The notes below the pieces were generated by a model. That model was given only the letters and a program-made list of their open reading frames with translations. It did no database searches and had not been told where the DNA came from. A stretch of 64,000 bases of DNA from a virus. The stretch spans positions 1 to 64,000 of IMG/VR virus record IMGVR_UViG_3300028559_000025. One strand, 5' to 3'. Positions 42,358 through 49,649 of the stretch are shown here, one piece after another. The position numbers were made by a program, and so were the translations under genes. Position 1 is the stretch's first letter. Each line of letters starts with the position of its first letter.

Positions 42358-44637
42358 TTGAAAGGATGGCCCTCTATCAGAAACTTCCTACTAAAAAGTT
42401 GTTTGGTGGGATTTTTTGTATTGCTTTGGCTATTCTTTGCATCTGGAGAACCTGCACATGCAGATGAGGTTTTAACTGTACAGGTAGATACAGCAACAGC
42501 AACTTCTACTGGGACAATACAGTTAACAGAGTCTGCAACAGTAACAATTGAAAGCGCAACAGCCATTATTGAGTCAGCAACTGCTGTAATTACTCAGGCC
42601 GAAACTGTCACGGCAGTCATACAAACCCAAGCAACAGCCATTACAAGCCCTACAGAGACTATTACAGCCACCATCACACAGGCTCAGAACTTTATTACCC
42701 AGGCTCAGACAGTAGTAGATAGTGCTACTGTGGCTATTGCACAAGTTGATTCTGCTACCGTTTTAGTTGAAGAGGCTGAAGAAGATGTTGAGATTGCAGA
42801 GATAGCAGTAGAGGCACAGATAGCAGTTGTTGAAGATAAAACTCAGGTAGTTGAATCTGCTACAGCAGTAGTAAATGAAAACACAAGCCCTGGATTAACT
42901 ACAACAGTTTACCAAAATATTGGATACAACAATGCACCACCATTGGGTGCAGGTCAGGTAGTTTCTACGACTACTGATACAAATGGAATTAATGAGCAAT
43001 GGGGCGGATCAGGCCCAGCAAATACGTACCCTGAAGACTTTCAGGTTAAGTGGGAAGGGATTTGGACACCAACCCATACAGGTACAACATATCTTCATGC
43101 TCCAGCCGATGATGGAGTTCAACTATACTTAGATAATCAACTTGTGATTAATGACTGGTACGACAAAGGTGGCGGAGGATCTGTTGTAGGTGTTCAAACT
43201 ACAGCAGGAACAGGGAAAGACTTTATATTGTGGTTTTATGAAAATGGTGGCGGTGCAGGTGTTTCTTTATATAAAAATACAGGCAATGGCTGGGAATTAA
43301 TTCCAGGATCTGAATTTAGCACATCTAGTGCATCACAAGAACAAATTCAAACACTTCAAGCAGCACAAACAAATCTTGAGGTTGCAGAAGAAACTCTAGA
43401 GATACTTAATAGCGATTTAGAAACCTCACAAGAAAACCTAACAACTGCTCAGTCAAACCTAACAAGTGCTCAGGAAAACCTAACAAATGCTGTTGTTGCA
43501 GTTCAGGTTGCAGTAGAAGTAATGAACAATAATGTTGCAGCAGCACAAAATATTGTTGTATCAACACTCGCTGCTGAAGAGGCAGAGCGAGCAAGAATTG
43601 CTGAGGAAGCAAGACAAGCAGAAATTGCTAGGCAAGCAGCACTAGCAGCAGAAGCAGCAAGGGTTGCTGCACAACAAGCATATGAAGCAGAGCAGTCTAG
43701 AATTGCAGCAGAAGCAGCACGAGCAAAGGCAGAGGCAGAGGCGAAGGCAGCAGAAGAAGCAAGAATTAAAGCAGAAGAAGAAGCAAAAGCGGCTGCGGAG
43801 GCAGTAGCAAAGGCTGAAGCAGATCGTATAGCAGCAGAAGAGGCTGCAAAGAAAGCAGAACAAGAAAGAATTGCTGCAGAAGAAGCAGCAGCCAAAGCCA
43901 AGGCGGAAGAAGAAAAGGCTGAGTCTGATAGATTAGAAGCAGAGGCAAAAGCCAAAGCAGAAAAAGAAGCGAAAGCAAAGGCTGAGTTAGATGCAAAGAT
44001 TAAGGCTGAAGAAGAAGCCAAAAGATTAGCGGAAGAAAAAGCAGCAGAGGAAGCAAAGGCTAAAGCAGAATCAGATAGATTAAAGGCAGAAGCAGATGCT
44101 AAAAAGGCTGAAGAAGAAAGATTAGCAAAGATTGCAGAAGATGCTAAAAAAGGAATAGAGTTATCTAAAGAAGAAGTTGCAGCAGTTGTAACAGCATTGG
44201 TAGAAAATTTAAAACCAGGAGAGTCAATTTCAGCAGAACAAGTACAAGCATCTGGAGTCTCTTATGCAGACCTTCCACCATCTACACCAATTGAAGTTAG
44301 AGCAGATAAAAATGGAAATGCTCTTGTAATTACAGCAGAATTAGCAGCAAATGTTGAACTTGTACAAGATCCAGGTGCGCTACTTGAAGCAGTATTCAGT
44401 GATCCAGGAGCAGCGCTAGCAGCCTTTGGAAGCATAGGTGCAGACATGACTGAAGGCGAAAGAGAAGAAGCAACAGACATGGTTATAGCAACAGTAGTAG
44501 CAGCAGGAGCAGCAATTAATGCAGCAGCCGTAGCCACAGGCGGAGCTGCAGGTGGAAGCACAGGTGGAGGAAGTTCTGGTGGAGGTGGTGCTTCAGGTGC
44601 TAATTCACCAGGTTCAAGAGGAGGAAGAAAATGGTAA
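42358..44637 (+). CDS. Secreted PA14-domain protein with long Ala/Glu/Lys coiled coil
   Basis: This 759-residue protein has a signal peptide (hydrophobic core LVGFFVLLWLFFASG, cleavage near AHA-D at about 36). A Thr/Ala/Val-rich segment (about 40-175) leads to a PA14-like domain (about 180-320; FQVKWEGIWTPTHTGTTYLH, DDGVQLYLDNQLVINDWYD). A TolA-like Ala/Glu/Lys coiled coil spans about 330-600. A small globular part and a Gly/Ser-rich basic tail end it. PA14 domains bind glycans or act in adhesion. It starts at TTG at the end of a 17-nt leader. A surface or periplasm-spanning role is inferred. Confidence 0.8.
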   Translation: MKGWPSIRNFLLKSCLVGFFVLLWLFFASGEPAHADEVLTVQVDTATATSTGTIQLTESATVTIESATAIIESATAVITQAETVTAVIQTQATAITSPTETITATITQAQNFITQAQTVVDSATVAIAQVDSATVLVEEAEEDVEIAEIAVEAQIAVVEDKTQVVESATAVVNENTSPGLTTTVYQNIGYNNAPPLGAGQVVSTTTDTNGINEQWGGSGPANTYPEDFQVKWEGIWTPTHTGTTYLHAPADDGVQLYLDNQLVINDWYDKGGGGSVVGVQTTAGTGKDFILWFYENGGGAGVSLYKNTGNGWELIPGSEFSTSSASQEQIQTLQAAQTNLEVAEETLEILNSDLETSQENLTTAQSNLTSAQENLTNAVVAVQVAVEVMNNNVAAAQNIVVSTLAAEEAERARIAEEARQAEIARQAALAAEAARVAAQQAYEAEQSRIAAEAARAKAEAEAKAAEEARIKAEEEAKAAAEAVAKAEADRIAAEEAAKKAEQERIAAEEAAAKAKAEEEKAESDRLEAEAKAKAEKEAKAKAELDAKIKAEEEAKRLAEEKAAEEAKAKAESDRLKAEADAKKAEEERLAKIAEDAKKGIELSKEEVAAVVTALVENLKPGESISAEQVQASGVSYADLPPSTPIEVRADKNGNALVITAELAANVELVQDPGALLEAVFSDPGAALAAFGSIGADMTEGEREEATDMVIATVVAAGAAINAAAVATGGAAGGSTGGGSSGGGGASGANSPGSRGGRKW

Positions 44638-44810
44638 GAATACTAAAAAATATAATCAAAGACCTAATAGATCAGGCATGGACTCTTCTTGGAATGTTTA
44701 TTGCTTGGGTGGTTTTAGATGGTAGTGCAAAAACAATAGTTGGCTATGGAATTATAGCAACCACAGCACTATGGATATTAACTAGTCCTGCTAGAAATAA
44801 AGAAGAGTAG
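44631..44810 (+). CDS. Two-span membrane micro-protein, 59 aa
   Basis: This 59-residue protein starts 7 nt before the PA14 gene's stop. Two hydrophobic helices (WTLLGMFIAWVVL and GYGIIATTALWIL) flank a short loop. It could be holin-like, but the endolysin is 3.4 kb away. Function unknown. Confidence 0.7.
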   Translation: MVRILKNIIKDLIDQAWTLLGMFIAWVVLDGSAKTIVGYGIIATTALWILTSPARNKEE

Positions 44811-44816
44811 TATAAT
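44811..44816 (+). promoter_or_regulatory. Leaderless-type promoter of the lipoprotein gene
   Basis: TATAAT directly follows the previous stop; ATG 44824 lies 7 nt beyond it with no Shine-Dalgarno. Confidence 0.5.
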
Positions 44817-44823
44817 ACTAAAT

Positions 44824-45033
44824 ATGAGAAAAATATTATCCACCATATCTGTATTAATACTATCTGTCTCTTTGACTTCTTGCGGTATGCTAGAAAACAG
44901 ATACCGTTATGAGTGCCATGACCCAGAGAACTGGTATAATAAAGAGTGCACTGTTCCAGTCTGCTTAGCAGATGGATTATGTACAAAAGATATACTTGGT
45001 TTTGATCCTGCGGAGGGTGGAGTAAATGAGTAG
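44824..45033 (+). CDS. Small lipoprotein
   Basis: This 69-residue protein has a lipoprotein signal peptide: basic MRK, hydrophobic core and a lipobox LTSC-G (Cys near residue 21). The mature part has four more Cys (CHDPENWYNKEC, then CLADGLC). Similar Cys-rich ECxDPxNW lipoproteins occur in other aquatic phages. It probably faces outward from the host membrane, as superinfection-exclusion lipoproteins do; that role is inference. Confidence 0.8.
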   Translation: MRKILSTISVLILSVSLTSCGMLENRYRYECHDPENWYNKECTVPVCLADGLCTKDILGFDPAEGGVNE

Positions 45034-45382
45034 AAAAAGATATTCATCAGATGAATTAGATGCAAGACTAAAGTTTTTCCTTGGAATGACACTAGGAACA
45101 ATTTTATTGTTTACAACAATGGGTATTCTTTATGCCCTTGTTTTTGTAACACAGCCAATAGGTGAGCAGTCAGAAAATGATAAGATGTTCTTTAATGTCT
45201 TGTCATCTGTGGCAACATTTATCACAGGTACACTGGCTGGTATTTTGATTGGTAAAAATGGTGGAAGCTCAGAAGTTACACAAACTTCTCAGCCATATGA
45301 GCAACAGTCTATTCAGACATCTAAGCCTACTGCAACACAAGCAGTAGATGAACTTGATGATCTTGATGATTTTATTGAATAA
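45026..45382 (+). CDS. Two-span membrane protein with acidic tail
   Basis: This 118-residue protein has a basic N-terminus, two transmembrane helices (about 18-42 and 57-75, the latter ending GTLAGILIGK) and a polar tail ending in an acidic DELDDLDDFIE run. It overlaps the lipoprotein gene by 8 nt, so the two are coupled. It could be a holin or a membrane partner of the lipoprotein. Confidence 0.7.
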   Translation: MSRKRYSSDELDARLKFFLGMTLGTILLFTTMGILYALVFVTQPIGEQSENDKMFFNVLSSVATFITGTLAGILIGKNGGSSEVTQTSQPYEQQSIQTSKPTATQAVDELDDLDDFIE

Positions 45383-45393
45383 ATAATCAATTC

Positions 45394-45422
45394 TTGACAC
45401 CATCTAGGGCAGATGGTATACT
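45394..45422 (+). promoter_or_regulatory. Consensus sigma-70 promoter of the Ntn-hydrolase gene
   Basis: TTGACA (45394-45399), 17-bp spacer, TGg-TATACT (45417-45422). ATG 45452 is preceded by an AAGGGG-type Shine-Dalgarno. Confidence 0.85.
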
Positions 45423-45451
45423 TTAATATACACATCTAAAGGGGTTGGGGC

Positions 45452-45976
45452 ATGACTTGTATTGCAGTGGTAAAACATGAAGATAAAATCTACATGGCTG
45501 GAGATCGTGGTGCTTCAGATGATGGAACAATTCTAGCACTTGATGCACCAAAGGTTTGGAAGATAGGTCCATACCTTATTGGATATGCAGGTGCAATGGA
45601 TGGAGAAAGAATCCGTTACAACTTTAAACCAACACCTCCAAACATTAAAGATACTGATAAGTTTATGCAAACTAGATTTATCAAAGAGCTTCGTGAATTC
45701 TATAATGAGTTCTGGGTTGATACATCTAAAGATGGTGATCTTGGTTTAATAGTGTGTGTGCGTGGTGAAATTTATGAACATAGTTCTGCCGATATGTCTT
45801 TATCTAAGTATACCCTTCCATATTTAGCTATGGGATCTGGAGCTGAGTATGCTTATGGAGTTCTCTATGCAACAGATAAACAAAAAAATGCAAGAAATAG
45901 AGTGATGTCTGCAGTATCTGCTGCAATTAAATTTAGCCCATCATGCATGGGACCAGTTGACATCGTTAGCCTTTAA
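45452..45976 (+). CDS. Proteasome-beta/HslV-like Ntn hydrolase
   Basis: In this 174-residue protein, after removal of Met1, T2 (MTCIAVV) would be the N-terminal Thr nucleophile. IYMAGDRGASDDG matches the GD-R/G motif after strand 2, and PKVWKIGPYLIGYAG supplies the Lys and the family GxxG strand. This is the layout of HslV/20S beta-type peptidases, seen in some phages without a partner ATPase. Actinobacteria own 20S proteasomes, so interference with or mimicry of host proteolysis is possible; the target is unknown. Confidence 0.8.
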   Translation: MTCIAVVKHEDKIYMAGDRGASDDGTILALDAPKVWKIGPYLIGYAGAMDGERIRYNFKPTPPNIKDTDKFMQTRFIKELREFYNEFWVDTSKDGDLGLIVCVRGEIYEHSSADMSLSKYTLPYLAMGSGAEYAYGVLYATDKQKNARNRVMSAVSAAIKFSPSCMGPVDIVSL

Positions 45977-45985
45977 GGGTATACT
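45957..45985 (+). promoter_or_regulatory. Consensus leaderless-type promoter
   Basis: TTGACA (45957-45962), 17-bp spacer, TATACT (45980-45985), then only 6 nt to ATG 45992 and no Shine-Dalgarno. It lies within the end of the Ntn-hydrolase gene. Confidence 0.75.
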
Positions 45986-45991
45986 TAATAT

Positions 45992-46213
45992 ATGGAAGAA
46001 GAGTTTGAAGAAGTATTAAATCAAATGCAAAACAATGACTCAGACTACAAAGAGTTTGAGATTTGGTTAAATAACGGTATTGATAGAGGCTGGATTACAG
46101 AGCCTTTCTGCAATACTCATGATGGAGATCCATACATGACAGAAGAAGAAATGCAAGAGTGGTCAGATGGTGGAGATCCATGCCAAGTAGTATTTAAAAT
46201 AAAAGAATCATAA
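45992..46213 (+). CDS. Acidic hypothetical protein, 73 aa
   Basis: This 73-residue, very acidic protein has paired Trp motifs (FEIWLNNGIDRGWIT, EMQEWSDGGDPCQ). It has its own consensus leaderless promoter. I do not recognise it. Confidence 0.7.
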   Translation: MEEEFEEVLNQMQNNDSDYKEFEIWLNNGIDRGWITEPFCNTHDGDPYMTEEEMQEWSDGGDPCQVVFKIKES

Positions 46214-46236
46214 CAACAAAAACAAGGGGTAATAAA

Positions 46237-47103
46237 ATGAAGAAAGTAATCGTAGTTCTAGTATCAGTAGTAATGTCATTTATGGCAATTCAGCCAGCAC
46301 ATGCAGAAGATCAAAAGGTCTTGGCTATCATTGACACAGCAATTGACTCATCAAGAATGACAAATGTAATCCATGAAGTATGTTTTACATACAATAATAC
46401 ATGCAACAATAAAGCTGGGTATGATGAGGGTCCAGGATCTGCAAGAATTAATAACTGGAAGATTAAGGGTGCTCTTCACGGATTTAGTATGGCACAGGTT
46501 GCAGTCCAAGCAAATCCAAATGTAAAGATTGTCTTTATCAGAATTTCTGATGAAAAGGTATACGATACATTTTCAATGATTCGTAATGATGGTGGATCAA
46601 TCGCACGTGCTATTGACTGGGTATCTAATAATGCATCACGATTTAACATCAAGGCTGTATCTATTAGTCAGTCAAGAAGCAACTTTGCTGCTGGAACATG
46701 CCCATCTGATACGCTTTTTGAGGAATCTGTAAAGAAGCTAAAAGTACAGAATGTTCCTACATTTGTAGCAACTGGCAATGATAGTAAAAAGAATCAAATT
46801 GGATTCCCAGCATGTGTTTCTGGAGTATACTCAGTTGCAGGTACAGATGCTAAGAATAATATTGTTAGATCAAGCAATGTCAATGCAACAACAAGCCTGC
46901 TTGCCTCTACATGCTTTAGTTTTAATAAAGATGCATGCGTAGAAACAAGAGACTACTTTGGGGTTATGCGCCCAATCGTTGGAACATCTACGGCTACAGT
47001 GCTTGCTGCAACACTATCTATTAGCAAGAATAGTCTGTCAAACTTTGATCAGTTCTTGGCAACATTGCCTAAGTCAGGCAACTATCCATACCTATCAAAG
47101 TAA
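46237..47103 (+). CDS. Secreted subtilisin-like serine peptidase (S8)
   Basis: This 288-residue protein has a signal peptide (about 1-23, cleavage near AHA-E) followed by a short S8-type domain without a recognisable propeptide. D33 (LAIIDTAID), H81 (ALHGFSMAQVA), N181 (ATGND) and S251 (VGTSTATVLAA) occupy the family's catalytic positions. Several Cys pairs suggest disulfides outside the cell. It may process surface proteins encoded nearby or host envelope proteins. It begins 23 nt after the previous stop, with an AAGGGG Shine-Dalgarno. Confidence 0.85.
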   Translation: MKKVIVVLVSVVMSFMAIQPAHAEDQKVLAIIDTAIDSSRMTNVIHEVCFTYNNTCNNKAGYDEGPGSARINNWKIKGALHGFSMAQVAVQANPNVKIVFIRISDEKVYDTFSMIRNDGGSIARAIDWVSNNASRFNIKAVSISQSRSNFAAGTCPSDTLFEESVKKLKVQNVPTFVATGNDSKKNQIGFPACVSGVYSVAGTDAKNNIVRSSNVNATTSLLASTCFSFNKDACVETRDYFGVMRPIVGTSTATVLAATLSISKNSLSNFDQFLATLPKSGNYPYLSK

Positions 47104-47109
47104 GAGGTT

Positions 47110-47131
47110 TTGGTCTGTAGATTCAGACCAA
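47110..47131 (+). other. Hairpin just upstream of tRNA-Asn
   Basis: TTGGTCTG pairs perfectly with CAGACCAA around a 6-nt loop and ends next to the tRNA 5' end. There is no T-run, so RNA processing or a T-less terminator for the peptidase mRNA are both possible. Confidence 0.5.
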
Positions 47132-47203
47132 TGGGGTATAGTGAAATGGCTATCACGGAACGCTGTTAACGTTCAATACTTGGATCGTAACCAGGTACCC
47201 CAG
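47132..47203 (+). tRNA. tRNA-Asn (anticodon GTT)
   Basis: Acceptor TGGGGTA pairs with TACCCCA; D stem GTGA/TCAC; anticodon stem GAACG/CGTTC with loop CTGTTAA; T stem CTTGG/CCAGG (one wobble) with loop ATCGTAA, an unusual T loop. CCA is not encoded. Confidence 0.85.
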
Positions 47204-47207
47204 CAAT

Positions 47208-47281
47208 GCGGATATTGCATAGTGATAGTGCGTAACCTTGCCAAGGTTAATGTGCGGGTTTGATTCCCGCTATCCGCTCCA
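47208..47281 (+). tRNA. tRNA-Gly (anticodon GCC)
   Basis: Acceptor GCGGATA/TATCCGC, anticodon stem TAACC/GGTTA with loop TTGCCAA, T stem GCGGG/CCCGC with loop TTTGATT, discriminator T and encoded CCA. It lies 4 nt after tRNA-Asn. Confidence 0.92.
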
Positions 47282-47291
47282 AAAAGTTTGA

Positions 47292-47297
47292 TATAAT
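47292..47297 (+). promoter_or_regulatory. Extended -10 promoter of hsp20
   Basis: TGa-TATAAT lies 55 nt before ATG 47353. The leader has an AAAGGGG Shine-Dalgarno near 47341-47346. Confidence 0.6.
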
Positions 47298-47352
47298 AGT
47301 ATTGTATTGCCTACGGGGATACATTAACTTATTCGCTTGAAAGGGGAATAAC

Positions 47353-47769
47353 ATGGTAACAAAGTACGCTATGGATCTATTCAATGATCCTTTTTTTATT
47401 GGCTTTGGCAGGGAGCTAAGTCGCCTTAATGGTGCATATAAAACAAATTCACAGTCATATCCTCCATATGATCTTATTAAGCTAGATGAAGATACATATA
47501 GACTATCACTTGCAGTTGCAGGTTTTACAAAAGAAGATATTGATGTATCAGTAGATAATGGTACATTAATTATTAAGGGTGAGATTGTTGAAGTAACAGA
47601 TGCTGAAGTTGTTCACAAAGGTATCGCAGCTCGTAAATTTGTAAGATCATTTGCACTTGGAGAATACATGGAAGTAACAGGGGCTGATCTAAAGGATGGT
47701 ATGCTACATATTAATGTTGATCGTATCGTTCCTGAAGAAAAGAAACCCAAGACAATTAAAATCAAGTAG
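47353..47769 (+). CDS. Small heat-shock protein Hsp20/IbpA family
   Basis: This 138-residue protein has an alpha-crystallin domain (about 38-130): PPYDLIKLDEDTYRLSLAVAG, TLIIKGE and FALGEYMEVTGADLKDG, with a short basic tail. Small heat-shock proteins are common in aquatic phages and probably hold unfolded proteins during infection or scaffold assembly. It has its own promoter and a 55-nt leader. Confidence 0.92.
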   Translation: MVTKYAMDLFNDPFFIGFGRELSRLNGAYKTNSQSYPPYDLIKLDEDTYRLSLAVAGFTKEDIDVSVDNGTLIIKGEIVEVTDAEVVHKGIAARKFVRSFALGEYMEVTGADLKDGMLHINVDRIVPEEKKPKTIKIK

Positions 47770-47781
47770 TACAATATAGAA

Positions 47782-47868
47782 GTCCCCACACAGGACCTTA
47801 GAGATGGATTAGTTACCCATTTATATATAACCTGGCCTTCGTGCCTGAATTACCTGTGTGGGGCTTTT
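47782..47868 (+). ncRNA. Multibranched RNA element ending in an intrinsic terminator
   Basis: CCCCACACAGG (47784-47794) pairs perfectly with CCTGTGTGGGG (47853-47863) and is followed by TTTT. The 58-nt internal region can form two more hairpins: AGATGG/CCATTT and a GGC/GCC stem. An 11-bp outer stem closing a branched interior is more elaborate than a simple terminator, so a small RNA or a structured 3' end of the hsp20 mRNA is possible. Confidence 0.55.
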
Positions 47869-47879
47869 AACATTAGGTG

Positions 47880-47885
47880 TATAAT
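47880..47885 (+). promoter_or_regulatory. Leaderless-type promoter of the HNH gene
   Basis: TATAAT directly after the structured terminator; ATG 47895 lies 9 nt beyond with no Shine-Dalgarno. Confidence 0.5.
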
Positions 47886-47894
47886 TATAAAACC

Positions 47895-48170
47895 ATGTCA
47901 GAAAAAGAATTGGCAGTTTATAATAAACAGCAATTCAAGATGCGCCTTAAGGCAATTAAGGAGGCAAGTGGATGTGTTGACTGTGGAGAATGTAATCATA
48001 TAGTTTTAGACTTTGATCACATTAGAGATAAAAAATATAATATTTCAAGAATGATCCACGATGGGTTTTCTTGGGCAGCAATAAAAAAAGAAATAGCAAA
48101 ATGTGAAGTAGTCTGTGCCAACTGTCATAGAATAAGAACTCATAATCGTTTGACAGAAAAAGCTTCATAG
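47895..48170 (+). CDS. HNH endonuclease
   Basis: In this 91-residue protein, CVDCGECNHIVLDFDHI, then CANCHRIRTHNR, form the zinc-bound HNH/beta-beta-alpha-metal site. ATG 47895 is chosen; an in-frame GTG at 47877 would include the promoter. It is probably a free-standing homing endonuclease inserted between hsp20 and the endolysin with its own leaderless promoter. Confidence 0.85.
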   Translation: MSEKELAVYNKQQFKMRLKAIKEASGCVDCGECNHIVLDFDHIRDKKYNISRMIHDGFSWAAIKKEIAKCEVVCANCHRIRTHNRLTEKAS

Positions 48171-48179
48171 TGATATACT
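48150..48179 (+). promoter_or_regulatory. Consensus promoter of the endolysin gene
   Basis: TTGACA (48150-48155), 18-bp spacer, TGa-TATACT (48174-48179), then AGGAGG (48198-48203) before ATG 48208. A strong, fully leadered promoter. Confidence 0.8.
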
Positions 48180-48207
48180 AGAATGTCGTACTTAACAGGA
48201 GGAACAA

Positions 48208-48999
48208 ATGGCGGTAAAAGGTAGTTTAGAAGCAATCATTGAGGTTGCAAAGAAAGAAGTAGGAACCATTGAAGGTCCTAAAGATAATGAAACAAAGTAT
48301 GGAAAGTGGAGTGGTGCAAACTTCCTTCCATGGTGCCAGTCATTTGTTTCTTGGTCAGCATTTACAGCAGGATTAAATCCAAATAAATACCCAAAGACTG
48401 CTTCAACAGTTGCAGCAGCAGATTGGTTTAAGAAAAATAATCGTTGGGCAGATGCTCGTAATGATGATCCAACACCAGGTGATTGGATTTATTTTGATTT
48501 CCCAGATGATGGTGTAAATAGAATTTCACATGTTGGTATATGCATCAAGAACAATGGCGATGGAACAATTCAAGTTATTGAAGGAAATACTTCAGGAACT
48601 GCAAAGGGAGACCAGCGTAATGGCGGAATGTGCGTAGAAAAGACTCGTGCATACGTAAAGAATAAAAAGGGAATTATAAATGCAGTAGTTGGTTGGGGTC
48701 GTCCAGTTTATGCTGGTGAAGAGAATGTCCCACTTCTGTCAAAGGGTGGATCAGTATCACAGCCTGCAACAACTACATCTCAGCCTGCAGCACCTGCAGC
48801 AAAGAAAGAGTTTAAGCCATTTAAGGTTGGCTCAAAAGGAGAAGCAGTAAAGAAAGTTCAAGAGCTTCTTAGTCTAAATGCAGATGGTGATTTTGGTCCA
48901 GGAACTGAAAAGGCAGTCAAGGCATTTCAGAAGAAGTCTGGTCTTCCAGTAACAGGAATAGTAGATCAGGCAACTCTAAAAGCATTAAGAGGAAAGTAA
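48208..48999 (+). CDS. Endolysin: CHAP amidase/peptidase plus peptidoglycan-binding domain
   Basis: In this 263-residue protein, the N-terminal CHAP domain has C43 (PWCQSFVSW), H108 (ISHVGIC) and a following IEGN segment. A Pro/Ala/Thr linker (about 178-198) leads to a PG_binding_1 domain (about 203-263; VGSKGEAVKKVQELL, DGDFGPGTEKAVKAFQ). It cleaves host peptidoglycan at lysis. There is no signal peptide, so it needs a holin; candidates are the 49001 and 54947 membrane proteins. Confidence 0.9.
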   Translation: MAVKGSLEAIIEVAKKEVGTIEGPKDNETKYGKWSGANFLPWCQSFVSWSAFTAGLNPNKYPKTASTVAAADWFKKNNRWADARNDDPTPGDWIYFDFPDDGVNRISHVGICIKNNGDGTIQVIEGNTSGTAKGDQRNGGMCVEKTRAYVKNKKGIINAVVGWGRPVYAGEENVPLLSKGGSVSQPATTTSQPAAPAAKKEFKPFKVGSKGEAVKKVQELLSLNADGDFGPGTEKAVKAFQKKSGLPVTGIVDQATLKALRGK

Positions 49000-49000
49000 T

Positions 49001-49201
49001 ATGGAATCAACAAAGAAAACACTTCTCAAAACATTAAGCTGGGAGACATTCCATCTTGTTGGTGTTGCTGGAGTTATTTATTTGTTTACTGGTGAATGGG
49101 AATACGCCAGCCTTGGCGCATTGTTATACATTGGTTGGGAAGCTATTGGATATTTTCTTCACGAAAGAGTATGGGCTAAATTTGGAAAGAAAATAAAGTA
49201 A
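49001..49201 (+). CDS. DUF2061 membrane protein
   Basis: This 66-residue protein has KTLSWETFHLVGVAGVIYLF and a second hydrophobic helix (YASLGALLYIGWEAIGYF) with HERVWAKF, which matches the DUF2061 family of two-span membrane proteins. It starts 1 nt after the endolysin stop, so a holin-like role is plausible but unproven. Confidence 0.85.
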   Translation: MESTKKTLLKTLSWETFHLVGVAGVIYLFTGEWEYASLGALLYIGWEAIGYFLHERVWAKFGKKIK

Positions 49202-49202
49202 T

Positions 49203-49385
49203 ATGGCTTTATACGAATATGATTGTATGCCCTGTGGTGTCAGAGTTGTTAAGGAAAGATCAATTAATGATTCTGACCCAGGGTATGCATGTGAGACTTG
49301 TAATCATACGTTAGTTCGTGTATACTCTAATGTAGGAGTTGTATTCAATGGCTCTGGCTACTATTCTACAGATAACAGAAAGTAA
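49203..49385 (+). CDS. FmdB-like zinc-ribbon protein
   Basis: This 60-residue protein, MALYEYDCMPCGVRVV, then CETCNHTL and a terminal VVFNGSGYYSTD, fits the FmdB putative regulatory zinc-ribbon family. It follows DUF2061 by 1 nt. The molecular role is unknown. Confidence 0.85.
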   Translation: MALYEYDCMPCGVRVVKERSINDSDPGYACETCNHTLVRVYSNVGVVFNGSGYYSTDNRK

Positions 49386-49388
49386 AGG

Positions 49389-49394
49389 TATACT
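49389..49394 (+). promoter_or_regulatory. Leaderless-type promoter that revises the next start
   Basis: TATACT abuts an ATG at 49395, which would lie upstream of the expected transcription start. The in-frame ATG at 49404 lies 9 nt beyond the -10 box, the geometry seen elsewhere in this genome. Confidence 0.5.
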
Positions 49395-49403
49395 ATGAGT
49401 ACA

Positions 49404-49649
49404 ATGATTACAGACGAAGTTGTAGAAAAAGAGTGGATACTTAAAGCAACAGATCGCTGTGATTCGTGTGCAGCAGAAGCCCTAGTTAAGGTCACTGGCC
49501 TTAATGGTGATCTTATGTTCTGCGGTCATCACTATAATAAGATTATGGATAATCCAGAAGGATACAATAAGATGATGTCCTTTATGATTAGCGTAGTTGA
49601 TGAACGTGATAAATTAATTGAAAATAAAGCAAAAGGTAAAGACTACTAA
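49404..49649 (+). CDS. Small zinc-binding protein (DUF7455-like)
   Basis: In this roughly 81-residue protein, RCDSCAAEALVKV, then LMFCGHH, resembles the DUF7455 zinc-binding family of actinobacteria and their phages. The ATG at 49404 is preferred over 49395 because of promoter geometry. The C-terminal half is helical and charged. The function is unknown. Confidence 0.7.
   Translation: MITDEVVEKEWILKATDRCDSCAAEALVKVTGLNGDLMFCGHHYNKIMDNPEGYNKMMSFMISVVDERDKLIENKAKGKDY

Noticed and set aside
43503-44021. 172-codon - strand frame rich in Ala/Ser
   Set aside because: It is antisense to the Ala/Glu/Lys coiled coil of the PA14 protein, a well-known source of false frames.
46958-47263. 101-codon + strand frame running through the two tRNAs
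   Set aside because: It crosses the end of the subtilase gene and both tRNA genes; no ribosome binding site.
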